Below, one piece after another: positions 1 through 7,884 of a stretch of DNA of 40,905 nucleotides (the stretch's first letter is position 1; each line of letters starts with the position of its first letter). A program made the position numbers and the translations under genes. Below the pieces are notes generated by a model. It saw only the letters and a list, made by a program, of their open reading frames with translations. It did no database searches and was not told the DNA's origin. Source of the stretch: Candidatus Rokuibacteriota bacterium (GTDB lineage: Bacteria; Methylomirabilota; Methylomirabilia; Rokubacteriales; CSP1-6); contig JACPCG010000167.1 in NCBI GenBank assembly GCA_016179925.1, positions 1-40,905 on the forward strand, read 5' to 3'.

Positions 1-1908
1 GATAAGAAGGACAAGAAGGACAACCACATCTGGCACTGGGAGTGGGGCGACCGGGCCGCCACCGATCGCGTCGTGGCCGAAGCCGATGTCACCGTCAAGC
101 AGGACATCTACCTCCCGCGCATTCACGTGGCGTCCATCGAGACGTGCGGCTGCGTCGCCCACTTCGACAGGGTCAACGAGAAGCTCACCGTCTGGATGAC
201 CACCCAGGCCCCCCACGCGATCCGGACGGTGTTCGCGCTGGTGGCCGGGCATGTCGGGCTGGCCGAGCACAAGATCCGGATCATCTCCCCCGACATCGGC
301 GGCGGATTCGGCGGCAAGGTCCCGGTCTACCCGGGCTACGTCATCGCCGTCGCCGCCTCCGTGCTCACCGGGAAGCCGGTGAAATGGATCGAAGACCGGA
401 TGGAGAACCTCCAGGCGGACTCGTTCGCCCGCGACTACCACATCACCGCCGAGCTGGCGGCGAAGAAGGACGGCACGCTCACCGCGCTCCGGATCAAGAC
501 GCTCGCCGACCACGGGTACGCCGACGCCGCGGCGAACCCGTCCAAGTTCCCGGCCGGGCTGTTCCACATCTGCACGGGCTCGTACGATTTCAAGGCCGCC
601 CACGTCGAGGTGGACGGCGTGTACACCAACAAGCCGCCGGGAGGGATCGCCTACCGCTGCTCCTTCCGCGTGACCGAGGCGGTGCACACGATCGAGCGCA
701 TGGTCGACCTCATGGCCCACCAGCTCGGCGTGGACCCCGCCGACTTCCGGCTCAAGAACTTCGTCAAGCCGGAGCAGTTCCCGTACAAGTCGGCGCTCGG
801 CTGGGAGTACGACAGCGGGAACTACGCGGGCGCCCTCCGGAAGGCCATGGACAAGATCGGCTACGCGGAGCTCCGGCGCGAGCAGGCCGAGAAGCGGGCG
901 GGCGGCGAGTTGATGGGGATCGGCATCTCGAGCTTCACCGAGATCGTCGGGGCCGGCCCGTCCAAGCACTTCGACATCCTCGGCCTCAAGATGTTCGACA
1001 GCTGCGAGATCCGGATCCACCCCACGGGCAAGGCCATCGCCCGGTTCGGGACGAAGTCCCAGGGCCAGGGTCACGAGACCACCTACGCTCAGATCCTGGC
1101 GGAAGAGCTCGGCATCCCTGCCACGGATATTCAGGTCGAGGAGGGCGACACCGACACCGCGCCCTACGGCCTCGGCACCTACGCGAGCCGCTCCACGCCC
1201 GTCGCCGGCGCCGCGGCGGCGGTCGCCGCGCGGAAGGTGCGCGACAAGGCCCGGAAGATCGCGGCGCACCTGCTCGAAGCCGCCGAGGAGGACCTCGTGT
1301 GGGAGCCGGGGAAGTTCTCGGTCAAGGGCGCGCCCGGCCAGGCCAAGACCATCCAGGAGATCGCCTTCGCCGCCTACACCAACCATCCGCAGGGGATGGA
1401 GGCGGGACTGGAGGCCGTCAGCTACTACGATCCGCCGAATCTCACGTTCCCCTTCGGGAGCTACGTCTGCGTCGTGGACATCGACAAGGGCACGGGTGAA
1501 GTGAAGGTGCGGCGATTCGTCGCGGTGGACGACTGCGGCAACATCATCAATCCCATGATCGTCGACGGACAGATCCACGGGGGCCTGACGATGGGGTTCG
1601 CCCCGGCGCTGATGGAGGAGATCTCCTACGACGAGATCGGCAACATCCAGGGCGGGAGCTTCATCGACTACCTGCTGCCGACCGCCGTCGAAACGCCGAA
1701 GTGGGAAACCGACAAGACCTGCACGCCGTCGCCGCATCACCCGCTCGGCGCCAAGGGCGTCGGCGAGTCCGCGACGGTCGGCGCTCCGGCCGCCATCGCC
1801 AATGCGGTCGTGGACGCGCTCTGGCACCTCGGCGTGCGCCACGTCGACATCCCGATCACGCCGCCGAAGGTGTGGAAGCTCCTCCGCGAGAATGGCGTCA
1901 CGGAATGA
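1..1908 (+). CDS. coxL: Aerobic CO dehydrogenase large subunit (form I CoxL), 5' end cut by the window
   Basis: This is the molybdenum-copper catalytic subunit that oxidises CO to CO2 and passes electrons on through the FeS and FAD subunits (CoxS, CoxM). The frame is open from base 1, so the N-terminus lies outside; 635 codons remain of a family of about 800. The form I active-site motif AYRCSFR is encoded at 649-669, with the copper-ligand Cys at 658-660. The catalytic Glu of GVGES is at 1765-1767. The MCD-binding segments (GQGHETTYAQ, GTYASRSTPVAGAAAA) closely follow characterised form I enzymes. The stop overlaps the start of the next gene (XdhC-like) by 4 nt, so the two are likely co-translated. 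The AYxCSFR signature separates form I from form II (AYxGAGR) homologues. Family assignment is firm; physiological use for CO scavenging is inference. Confidence 0.95.
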   Translation, partial: DKKDKKDNHIWHWEWGDRAATDRVVAEADVTVKQDIYLPRIHVASIETCGCVAHFDRVNEKLTVWMTTQAPHAIRTVFALVAGHVGLAEHKIRIISPDIGGGFGGKVPVYPGYVIAVAASVLTGKPVKWIEDRMENLQADSFARDYHITAELAAKKDGTLTALRIKTLADHGYADAAANPSKFPAGLFHICTGSYDFKAAHVEVDGVYTNKPPGGIAYRCSFRVTEAVHTIERMVDLMAHQLGVDPADFRLKNFVKPEQFPYKSALGWEYDSGNYAGALRKAMDKIGYAELRREQAEKRAGGELMGIGISSFTEIVGAGPSKHFDILGLKMFDSCEIRIHPTGKAIARFGTKSQGQGHETTYAQILAEELGIPATDIQVEEGDTDTAPYGLGTYASRSTPVAGAAAAVAARKVRDKARKIAAHLLEAAEEDLVWEPGKFSVKGAPGQAKTIQEIAFAAYTNHPQGMEAGLEAVSYYDPPNLTFPFGSYVCVVDIDKGTGEVKVRRFVAVDDCGNIINPMIVDGQIHGGLTMGFAPALMEEISYDEIGNIQGGSFIDYLLPTAVETPKWETDKTCTPSPHHPLGAKGVGESATVGAPAAIANAVVDALWHLGVRHVDIPITPPKVWKLLRENGVTE

Positions 1909-2828
1909 GTGAAGCGCTGCTCGCCCTCGCCGCGGAGTTCGAGCGCCGCGGGGAGCCGTTCGCGCTGGCGACGGTCGTCCGCTGCGAGCCGCCGACCTCC
2001 GCGAAGCCCGGGGCGAAGGCGCTGATCCGCGAGGACGGCACGGTCTCCGGGTGGGTGGGCGGCGCCTGCGCCGAGCCGGTCGTCGTGCGCGAGGCCCTCA
2101 ACGCCATTCGAGACGGCCGGCCGCGACTCATCGGGCTCGTCGGCGAAGGCGGACGAAGCCCAGGCCGGACGGAAGGGATGCGCGAGTACCCGATGTCGTG
2201 CCACAGCGGCGGCACGCTGGAGATCTACGTGGAGCCCTACCTGCCGAAGCCGCTCCTGGTGCTCGTGGGCCACGGGCCGGTTGTCGAGACGCTCGCGACC
2301 CTCGGTCGCGCCGCCGGCTACTCGGTCGTGGTTGCCGGCGCGGACGCCATGGCCGTGGAGCTCGGCCAGCGCGCCCTGACGCCACGGGCCTCCGTGATCG
2401 TGGCCACGCACGGGGACTCCGACGAGGATGCGCTGGAGCGCGTGCTCGCGACCGAGGCGGGCTACGTCAGTCTCGTCGCGAGCCGCCGGCGGGCCGCCGT
2501 CATCCTCGAGCGGCTGAGGCACCGGGGCGTGCCGGCCGAGCGCCTGGATCGGCTGAAGGCGCCGGCGGGGCTCGACATCGGCGCGGTGACCCCCGAGGAG
2601 ATCGCCGTCAGCATTCTCGCCGAGGTCATCCACCACCACCGGAGTGAAAAGACCGCCTCGCTCGAGGCCGAGATCCGCCCGGCGGCGCCGGCGGTGACCG
2701 AGGCGACGGACCCCATCTGCGGGATGCTCGTCGAGGTCGCCACCGCGAAGTATCGCTCCGAGGTGTCGGGACAGCCCGTGTACTTCTGCTGCCGTCACTG
2801 CAAGGAGACCTTCGACCGCGGCCGATGA
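1905..2828 (+). CDS. XdhC/CoxI-family molybdoenzyme maturation factor fused to a C-terminal YHS domain
   Basis: 307 aa. The ATG at 1905 overlaps the coxL stop (TGA 1906-1908). Residues 1-75 form the XdhC/CoxI N-terminal domain, with GWVGGACAEPVV typical of the family. MSCHSGGTLEIYVEP (97-111) leads into the Rossmann-type XdhC_C domain (about 116-245, VGHGPVVETLA). Such proteins bind and sulfurate molybdenum cofactor before insertion into CO or xanthine dehydrogenases; the position behind coxL fits that job. Unusually, a proline/alanine linker (about 250-267) is followed by a YHS domain at 269-306: DPICGM, then YFCCRHCKETF, with Cys272, Cys295/296 and Cys299 as probable metal ligands. YHS domains are found in metal-handling proteins, so a copper role in Mo-Cu site assembly is an attractive inference. 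Thirty-three nt of the YHS coding sequence recur at 9381-9413. Confidence 0.9.
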   Translation: MSEALLALAAEFERRGEPFALATVVRCEPPTSAKPGAKALIREDGTVSGWVGGACAEPVVVREALNAIRDGRPRLIGLVGEGGRSPGRTEGMREYPMSCHSGGTLEIYVEPYLPKPLLVLVGHGPVVETLATLGRAAGYSVVVAGADAMAVELGQRALTPRASVIVATHGDSDEDALERVLATEAGYVSLVASRRRAAVILERLRHRGVPAERLDRLKAPAGLDIGAVTPEEIAVSILAEVIHHHRSEKTASLEAEIRPAAPAVTEATDPICGMLVEVATAKYRSEVSGQPVYFCCRHCKETFDRGR

Positions 2829-2894
2829 GACCGGCGGGTGTCTCCGTTCGTGGACATTGACGCTGGGTCGGGGATCGGGCACGCTTCGCGGCGG

Positions 2895-3362
2895 ATGAGT
2901 GAAGGTCTGGACCCGGAGGTGACGCTCGGGACGCTGCACCGGGACCTGGGCGAGGTCAAGAGTGACCTGCGCGAGGTCAAGACCGACATCCGCGAGGTCA
3001 AGACCGACATGCGCGAGGTCAAGGTCGACATGCGCGAGGTCAAGGTGCTGCTCACCACGAGGCTGCCCGCGCCGGACTGGCCCGGCGAGATGCTGCGGAC
3101 GCTCCGCGAGAACACCCAGCTTTCCCGTGAGAACACCCAGCTCCTGCGCGAGAGCAATCGGCTCAGCGAGGAGCGGTTCGCGCGGCTCGATGCCACCCTG
3201 CGCGAGCAGGCGATCGAGACCCACACGATCCTGCGCGCCCTTGTGGAAGGCCAACGCCAGCTCGCCGAGGGCCTGCGCCAGGTGGCGGCGGAGCTGCGCG
3301 CCCTCGTCGCGCGAATCGACGCGCTCATCCGCGGTCGCGGCGACAGCTCGCTCGCCGGGTAG
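2895..3362 (+). CDS. Heptad-repeat coiled-coil protein of unknown function
   Basis: 155 aa from the ATG at 2895; a GTG at 2838 would add 19 residues that look non-conserved. The N-terminal third holds five near-identical seven-residue units of the form DxREVKT, one per 21-nt DNA repeat, a classic parallel coiled-coil pattern. The C-terminal half (from about residue 85) is a second long amphipathic helix rich in E, R, L and Q (RENTQLSRENTQLLRESNRL). There is no signal peptide, membrane segment or catalytic motif. It lies 66 nt after the XdhC-YHS gene on the same strand and converges on the cyclase gene 9 nt downstream. Similar small coiled-coil proteins often act as scaffolds, but I do not recognise a named family. 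Confidence 0.6.
   Translation: MSEGLDPEVTLGTLHRDLGEVKSDLREVKTDIREVKTDMREVKVDMREVKVLLTTRLPAPDWPGEMLRTLRENTQLSRENTQLLRESNRLSEERFARLDATLREQAIETHTILRALVEGQRQLAEGLRQVAAELRALVARIDALIRGRGDSSLAG
2952..3044 (+). repeat. Five in-frame 21-nt tandem units encoding coiled-coil heptads
   Basis: The nonamer GAGGTCAAG recurs at 2952, 2973, 2994, 3015 and 3036, exactly 21 nt apart. Intervening codons vary only slightly (GACCTGCGC, GACATCCGC, GACATGCGC). The period is seven codons, so copy-number change would lengthen or shorten the coiled coil by whole heptads without a frameshift. Confidence 0.9.
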
Positions 3363-3371
3363 TCGCGCGCC

Positions 3372-6044
3372 TCAGGAAATCTCGTCGAGAAGTGCCTTCG
3401 CCGCGCGGAGGTCGGCCGTGGCGAAGCCCTCGGTGAACCATCCGTGGACGTCGCCGAGCAGGCGCCGCGCGTCTTCGCGCTTGCCCTGCCGCTGCCAGAG
3501 TCGCGCCAGGCTCGTCGCCGCGCGAAGCTCGAGGGACTTCTCGGCTCGCCCGCGGGCGAGGTCGATCGCCGTGCGGAAGCAGCGCTCGGCGGTGTCTGTG
3601 GACGCGTCCGAGCGCTGCAACAGCAGCTCGCCCTCGATCCGGTGAATCTCGGACGCGTAGAAGGCGCTGCGGTGCTCGTTGGGGATCGACGCGAGCGCCT
3701 TGAGTCCCCCGTCGACGTGGCCGGCTTCGGCGTACAGTTCGGCAAGCACGCAGAGACAGAATACCTGTCGCCAGATGGCTCCCCCGGCCCAGCCCGACAC
3801 CAGCCGGCGGTGCGGCTCGGCCAGCGCCTGCGCGTCCAGGCGCACACCGGGTCTCACGTGTGGAATCAACAAGGCGGCGTCGACCCACACAGAGAACGCG
3901 TGCTCCGTCGCGAGCGCGACAAGGCGGTCTGCGGTGGCGGCCGCAGTCTCGCGGTCACCGCGCTGGCAATGGACGCAGGCGGCGAACCAGAGCGCAATGG
4001 CCGTCGAAAGCGGGTGCTTCAGCTCCTCCGCGAGGCGGAGCGCGTCCTGCAGGGCGCTGAGCGAGCGGTCGGGGTAGCCGAGCAGCCAGTGCATCAGCGC
4101 CAGGTGGTAGCGGCAGCAGGTTCCTGCATCGTGGCCGCCGTACAGGAAGGCCTGCGAGGCGTGTCGGGTGCGGTCGTAGAGCGCGAAGCCCCGTTCCGCA
4201 TGGAGGATTGCTGCAGCCGGCTGACCCATCGCCGAGAGCGTCGGCCACAGAGCGTGATGGGCTTCGAGGAGCTGCCCGGTGTCGTCACCCTGCTGCGCAG
4301 CCTCGAGCAGTCGCTCGCCGATCTCGCGTGCGGCAGCGTAGCGGCCCCGGCTGTAGTTGATGTACCAGAGGCCCCACAGCACCGGGAACAGGCGCGAGCC
4401 GTCGGCGAGCCGATCGACCAACTCCCGCGCGCGCAAGTACGAACCTTCGGTCTCCGAGGATCCGGCACCGTGGAGCGCCATGAGAGCAGGACCGAGGGCG
4501 ATGCGGGTGTCGAGGGTTTCGACCAGGACCTCCGTCGTCTCCGGAAGATCTTCCAGGAGCGCCAGCGCTTGCTCGAAGAACCCGACAGCCTCGCGATTGG
4601 CCGAGCGAGCCACGGCCTTCGCCCCGGACTGACGGAGATACCGCGCGGCCTTGACGGCGAGACCACCTCTCACCGCGTGGTGGGCGAGGATCTCGACCTG
4701 TTCGGCGAGGCGGTCGGCATGGAACCGCTCGATCGCCTCCACCAGCGCGGCGTGGAGCGCGCGTCGTCGGTCCTGGAGCACGCTCCCGTACGCGACCTCG
4801 TGGGTGAGCGCGTGCTTGAACGTGTACTCGAGATCGGGGAAGAGGCGCGCCTCGTAGAGGAACTCGGCCGTCTGAAGCTCGGCGAGGGACCGCCGGAGCT
4901 CGTCCTCGGGCAGCTCCGCGATCGCCTCGAGGAGCGCGACGGGCACGTCCTTGCCGACGACGGAAGCGGCCTGGAGCAGCCGCTTCATCTCGGGACGCAG
5001 GCGGTCGATGCGCGCGGCCAGGATCGCCTGGACGCTCGCCGGCACCTGGACGGTTTCCACGGACTTCGCCAGTCGGTACGCACCTGGCTCGCCGACGAGC
5101 ACCTGCGTCTCGACGAGCGTGCGCACGCTCTCCTCGAGGAAGAGCGGGTTCCCCTCCGTCCGCTCGATCAGCACCGGCTTGAGCGGTTCGACGGAGCGGT
5201 CGTCGCCGAGGAGCGTCTGCAGCAGCTCGTCGGCGCTCTCGGGGGGCAGGGGATCGATACGCGCCTGACGGTAATAGGTCTTGCTGCCCCAGTCGTGCCG
5301 GTACTCGGGACGGTAGTTCACGGCCAGGAGCACGGCGGCGGTCGGCAGGCTCTCCACCAGGCCGTCGAGGACCCGCTGGGTCTCCGCGTCGATCCAGTGG
5401 AGGTCTTCGAAGACCAGCAGCAAGGGCTGGACCTGGCTCTCGCGCAACAAGAGACGCTTGACGCCGTCGAGCGCGCGCCGGCGGCGCTGCGCCGGCTCGA
5501 GCGCGAGAAACGCGTCGTCAGGGCCGAGGGCGTCGAGCAGCCAGAGCACGGCGGGCAGCGCGTCCTCGAGGGTCCGGTCGAGCGTCAGCAGCGTGCCCGT
5601 CACCTTGGCACGAACGCTCCGGGTCTCGTCGCGGTCGTCGATGCGGAAATACGCGCGCAGGAGATCGGCGAGCGGCAGGAACGGGGTCGCCTTGCCGTAG
5701 GAGACGGAGCTCGACTCGAGCACGAGCCAGCCGCCGGGGGAGCCCGAGGCGGAAGCATCCCCCCTCGAACCCTGAACGTGGTGTGAGTGAATGAACTCGT
5801 AGAAGAGCCGGGACTTGCCCACACCCGGCTCCCCCACCACGGCGAACACCTGCCCGCGGCCGCGCCGGGCCTGCTGCGCGGCCAGCCGGAGCTGCTCCAT
5901 CTCGGCGTCGCGGCCGACGAACCGCGTGAGCCCGCGCGCCCGCGCGGCCTGGAGCCGCGTCCGGATCGCGGAGGCGCCGGTCAACTCGAAGACCTCCACG
6001 GGCTCGGTGAGCCCCTTGACCGGAATCGGACCGAGCGGTTTCAC
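3372..6044 (-). CDS. AAA-ATPase/TPR half of a cyclase-coupled signalling protein (separated from its N-terminus by a frameshift)
   Basis: 890 codons from a GTG at 6044. The first residues (VKPLGPIPVKGLTEPVEVFEL) are the usual tail of a class III cyclase domain, so this is the C-terminal part of a larger gene that begins at 6763. FVGRDAEMEQL (42-53) opens an AAA_16-type ATPase, with Walker A GEPGVGKS at 71-78 and Walker B LLLVFEDLHWID at 208-219. From about residue 430 onward the protein is alpha-helical and TPR-like (repeated A/L-rich helix pairs such as YLRQSGAKAVARSANREAVGFFEQALALLEDL in pieces). Full-length relatives are soluble, multidomain regulators of about 1,100 aa whose signals are mostly unknown. 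The long open frame suggests the ATPase/TPR part is, or was until recently, under selection. It converges on the coiled-coil gene, with 9 nt between stops. Confidence 0.8.
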   Translation of the reverse strand: MKPLGPIPVKGLTEPVEVFELTGASAIRTRLQAARARGLTRFVGRDAEMEQLRLAAQQARRGRGQVFAVVGEPGVGKSRLFYEFIHSHHVQGSRGDASASGSPGGWLVLESSSVSYGKATPFLPLADLLRAYFRIDDRDETRSVRAKVTGTLLTLDRTLEDALPAVLWLLDALGPDDAFLALEPAQRRRRALDGVKRLLLRESQVQPLLLVFEDLHWIDAETQRVLDGLVESLPTAAVLLAVNYRPEYRHDWGSKTYYRQARIDPLPPESADELLQTLLGDDRSVEPLKPVLIERTEGNPLFLEESVRTLVETQVLVGEPGAYRLAKSVETVQVPASVQAILAARIDRLRPEMKRLLQAASVVGKDVPVALLEAIAELPEDELRRSLAELQTAEFLYEARLFPDLEYTFKHALTHEVAYGSVLQDRRRALHAALVEAIERFHADRLAEQVEILAHHAVRGGLAVKAARYLRQSGAKAVARSANREAVGFFEQALALLEDLPETTEVLVETLDTRIALGPALMALHGAGSSETEGSYLRARELVDRLADGSRLFPVLWGLWYINYSRGRYAAAREIGERLLEAAQQGDDTGQLLEAHHALWPTLSAMGQPAAAILHAERGFALYDRTRHASQAFLYGGHDAGTCCRYHLALMHWLLGYPDRSLSALQDALRLAEELKHPLSTAIALWFAACVHCQRGDRETAAATADRLVALATEHAFSVWVDAALLIPHVRPGVRLDAQALAEPHRRLVSGWAGGAIWRQVFCLCVLAELYAEAGHVDGGLKALASIPNEHRSAFYASEIHRIEGELLLQRSDASTDTAERCFRTAIDLARGRAEKSLELRAATSLARLWQRQGKREDARRLLGDVHGWFTEGFATADLRAAKALLDEIS

Positions 6045-6763
6045 CTGCAGCGAGCCCTAGCGTCTCGGCCGCCAGGCGAATCGTCCCCGGCGTGGCGAGC
6101 TGCTCCATGCGCGCCGCCAGGTGCGTCGTCTGGCCCACCGCCGTGTAGTCCATCCTCAGATCGCTCCCGATCGACCGGACGACGACCTCGCCGGAGTTGA
6201 GGCCCACGCGGATCTGCACCTCCAGCCCCTGGGCGCGCCGAAGCTCGTCGGTGTACCGCCGGATCGCGTCCTGCATCCGGAGCGCGGCGTAGCAGGCACG
6301 CACCGCGTGGTCCTCGTGGGCGATCGGGGCGCCGAAGAGCGCCATGATGCCGTCGCCCATCACCTGGTTGACCGTGCCCTCGTAGCGATGGACGGCCTCC
6401 ATCATCCGCTCGAGCACGGGGTCGAGAATCCGTTTTCCTTCCTCGGGATCGCGGTCGGCCAGGAGCTCCATGGAGCCCTTCAGGTCCGCGAAGAGGACGG
6501 TGACCTGCTTGCGCTCGCCCTCCAGGACGGCTCGCGAGGTCAGGATCTTCTCGGCGAGGTGCCGCGGGGTATAGACCTCGGGCGCCGCGAACCGCGCTGA
6601 TCCCGCGGCCGGGCTGCTGACCGCCTGCCCGCACTGCACAGAAGCGCGCGTCGTGCGGAAGCTCGGTCCCACAACTGCCGCAAGTCTGGGCCAAGCGGGT
6701 GCCACAGCCGAGGCAGAACCGGGCGTGGGCTGGGTTTTCCTGCTGGCACCGCGGGCACGTCAT
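6045..6763 (-). pseudogene. Zinc-ribbon and class III adenylate/guanylate cyclase half, frameshifted twice
   Basis: Translation should start at the ATG at 6763, 14 nt after the flavin reductase stop: MTCPRCQQENPAHARFC then CGSCGTELPHDARFC, a double zinc ribbon. At about 6638-6642 the frame breaks: the expected FCAxCGQAV continues only in another frame, consistent with a 2-nt loss. The cyclase domain follows (VTVLFADLKGSMELL, VMGDGIMALFGAP, DYTAVGQTTHLAARM), with both metal-binding Asp residues (in FAD and GDG) present. At about 6045-6060 the frame breaks again, just before VKPLGPIPVKGL of the ATPase half; the missing bases fit a 2-nt or 11-nt deletion. Two independent breaks argue for a decaying gene, but assembly indels are possible. 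Confidence 0.75.
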
Positions 6764-6777
6764 GGCTGGTCCGCCGG

Positions 6778-7281
6778 CTAGCCGCCGTAGAAGACCTTCT
6801 CGCCGAGATCCTTCAGCCAGAGCGTGGCGTCGTCGGCCCGACCCTCGGGCGCCCTGGCGAGCCCGACCTCGACCACTCTGCCGACGAAGAGCGAGTGATC
6901 GCCTTTCTCCACCGTCGCCTCGAGCGTGCATTCGATGAACGCGGGCGTGTTCGTCAGGATCGGCGCTCCCGTCGTGCCGGGACGAAACGGCTCGCCGGAG
7001 ATCGTCTGGCCTTGCCGCTCGGCGGGCTTGAAGAAGGTGTAGGCCAGGGCCTGCTGCCCCTTGCCGAGGACGTTCAGGGCGAAGGCCTTCGTGTCCCTGA
7101 TGAGGGCGTGCGCGTGGGAGTCGGCCTTGACCCCGACGGCGACCAGGGGCGGCTCGAACGACGCCTGGGTCACCCAGTTGACGGTGCCCGCCGCCACGCG
7201 GCCGTCCACGTGGGCCGCGGTCAGGACGTACAGGCCGTAGGGAATCATCCGGAGCGTGGTTTTCCTGGCGTTCGGGTCCAT
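6778..7281 (-). CDS. Flavin reductase family protein (HpaC/HsaB-like)
   Basis: 167 aa. The ATG at 7281 is chosen because AGGAGG lies 6 nt upstream and homology begins there (RMIPYGLYVLTAA); longer in-frame extensions upstream look non-coding. The body has the FMN-binding split-barrel pattern: GTVNWVTQASFEPPLVAVGV (about 34-53), FALNVLGKGQQALAYTFF, and FIECTLEATVEKGDHSLFVGRVVEV near the C-terminus. Such enzymes use NAD(P)H to reduce FMN or FAD, which diffuses to a partner oxygenase. A group D flavin monooxygenase is encoded divergently at 7881, the likely partner. The cyclase gene follows 14 nt after the stop. Confidence 0.88.
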   Translation of the reverse strand: MDPNARKTTLRMIPYGLYVLTAAHVDGRVAAGTVNWVTQASFEPPLVAVGVKADSHAHALIRDTKAFALNVLGKGQQALAYTFFKPAERQGQTISGEPFRPGTTGAPILTNTPAFIECTLEATVEKGDHSLFVGRVVEVGLARAPEGRADDATLWLKDLGEKVFYGG

Positions 7282-7410
7282 CGGATCCTCCTCGCGGCGT
7301 GCGCCGCCGGCCGCAGGCTCGGAGCATACACCCGCGGACGGGCTTTGCGGTCCCCACGCCCTTTCGCGTACCATCACCCACGATAAATGGAGGCTCGCGA
7401 GGAGGACCCC

Positions 7411-7884
7411 ATGCCGATAACAGAGCTGAATCACTACTTCGTCCGGGCGAACGATCTCGAGAAGACCCGGGACTTCTACTGCGACGTGCTCGGCTTCTCG
7501 GTGATGCCGCGGCCGACCTTTCCATTCCCGGGCTACTGGCTCGGCGTGAACGGCAAGATCCAGGTGCACATGGGCCAGGCCGGCATCCCCAACGCCGAGC
7601 TCTATTACCTCGGCACGCCGAAGGGCGCCGCGACCGACCACGCGGGGGTCGTGGATCACATCGCCTTCCTCGCCACCGACCCGGGCGGCTTCATCCGGCG
7701 CTTCAAGGAGCGCGGGATCGACTTTCAGCCGCGGTCGCTCCCGGAGTTCGACCTCTACCAGATCTTCCTCAAGGACCCGAACGGTCTCACCATCGAGCTG
7801 AACTTCTTCGGACTCAAGGATGTCAAGGACTGGGGCGGCGAGGACTACGCCACGATGCCCCAGGTCGCCGGAATGCGGGCATGA
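7411..7884 (+). CDS. VOC-superfamily (glyoxalase/extradiol dioxygenase-fold) protein
   Basis: 157 aa. The ATG at 7411 has GAGGAGG just upstream; an ATG at 7387 is less likely. The two beta-alpha-beta-beta-beta halves are visible: NHYFVRANDLEKTRDFYCDVLGF (7-29) and VDHIAFLATDPGGFIRRFKERGI (81-103). The probable metal triad is His8, His83 and Glu129 (in TIELNFF). DPNGLTIELNFF is the usual VOC ending. One-domain VOC proteins include glyoxalases, isomerases and ring-cleaving enzymes. The 4-nt overlap with the following flavin monooxygenase and the divergent flavin reductase suggest it acts on the product of that monooxygenase. It is too short to be a classical two-domain HsaC/BphC dioxygenase. 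Confidence 0.9.
   Translation: MPITELNHYFVRANDLEKTRDFYCDVLGFSVMPRPTFPFPGYWLGVNGKIQVHMGQAGIPNAELYYLGTPKGAATDHAGVVDHIAFLATDPGGFIRRFKERGIDFQPRSLPEFDLYQIFLKDPNGLTIELNFFGLKDVKDWGGEDYATMPQVAGMRA

Noticed and set aside
3444-5786. A 780-codon open frame on the plus strand opposite the ATPase/TPR gene
   Set aside because: It is the antisense shadow of a GC-rich coding region. The minus strand has Walker motifs and family-like sequence; the plus reading has none.
7282-7659. Extended N-terminus for the flavin reductase up to 7659
   Set aside because: The extra 126 residues run antisense to the VOC gene, while AGGAGG marks the ATG at 7281.
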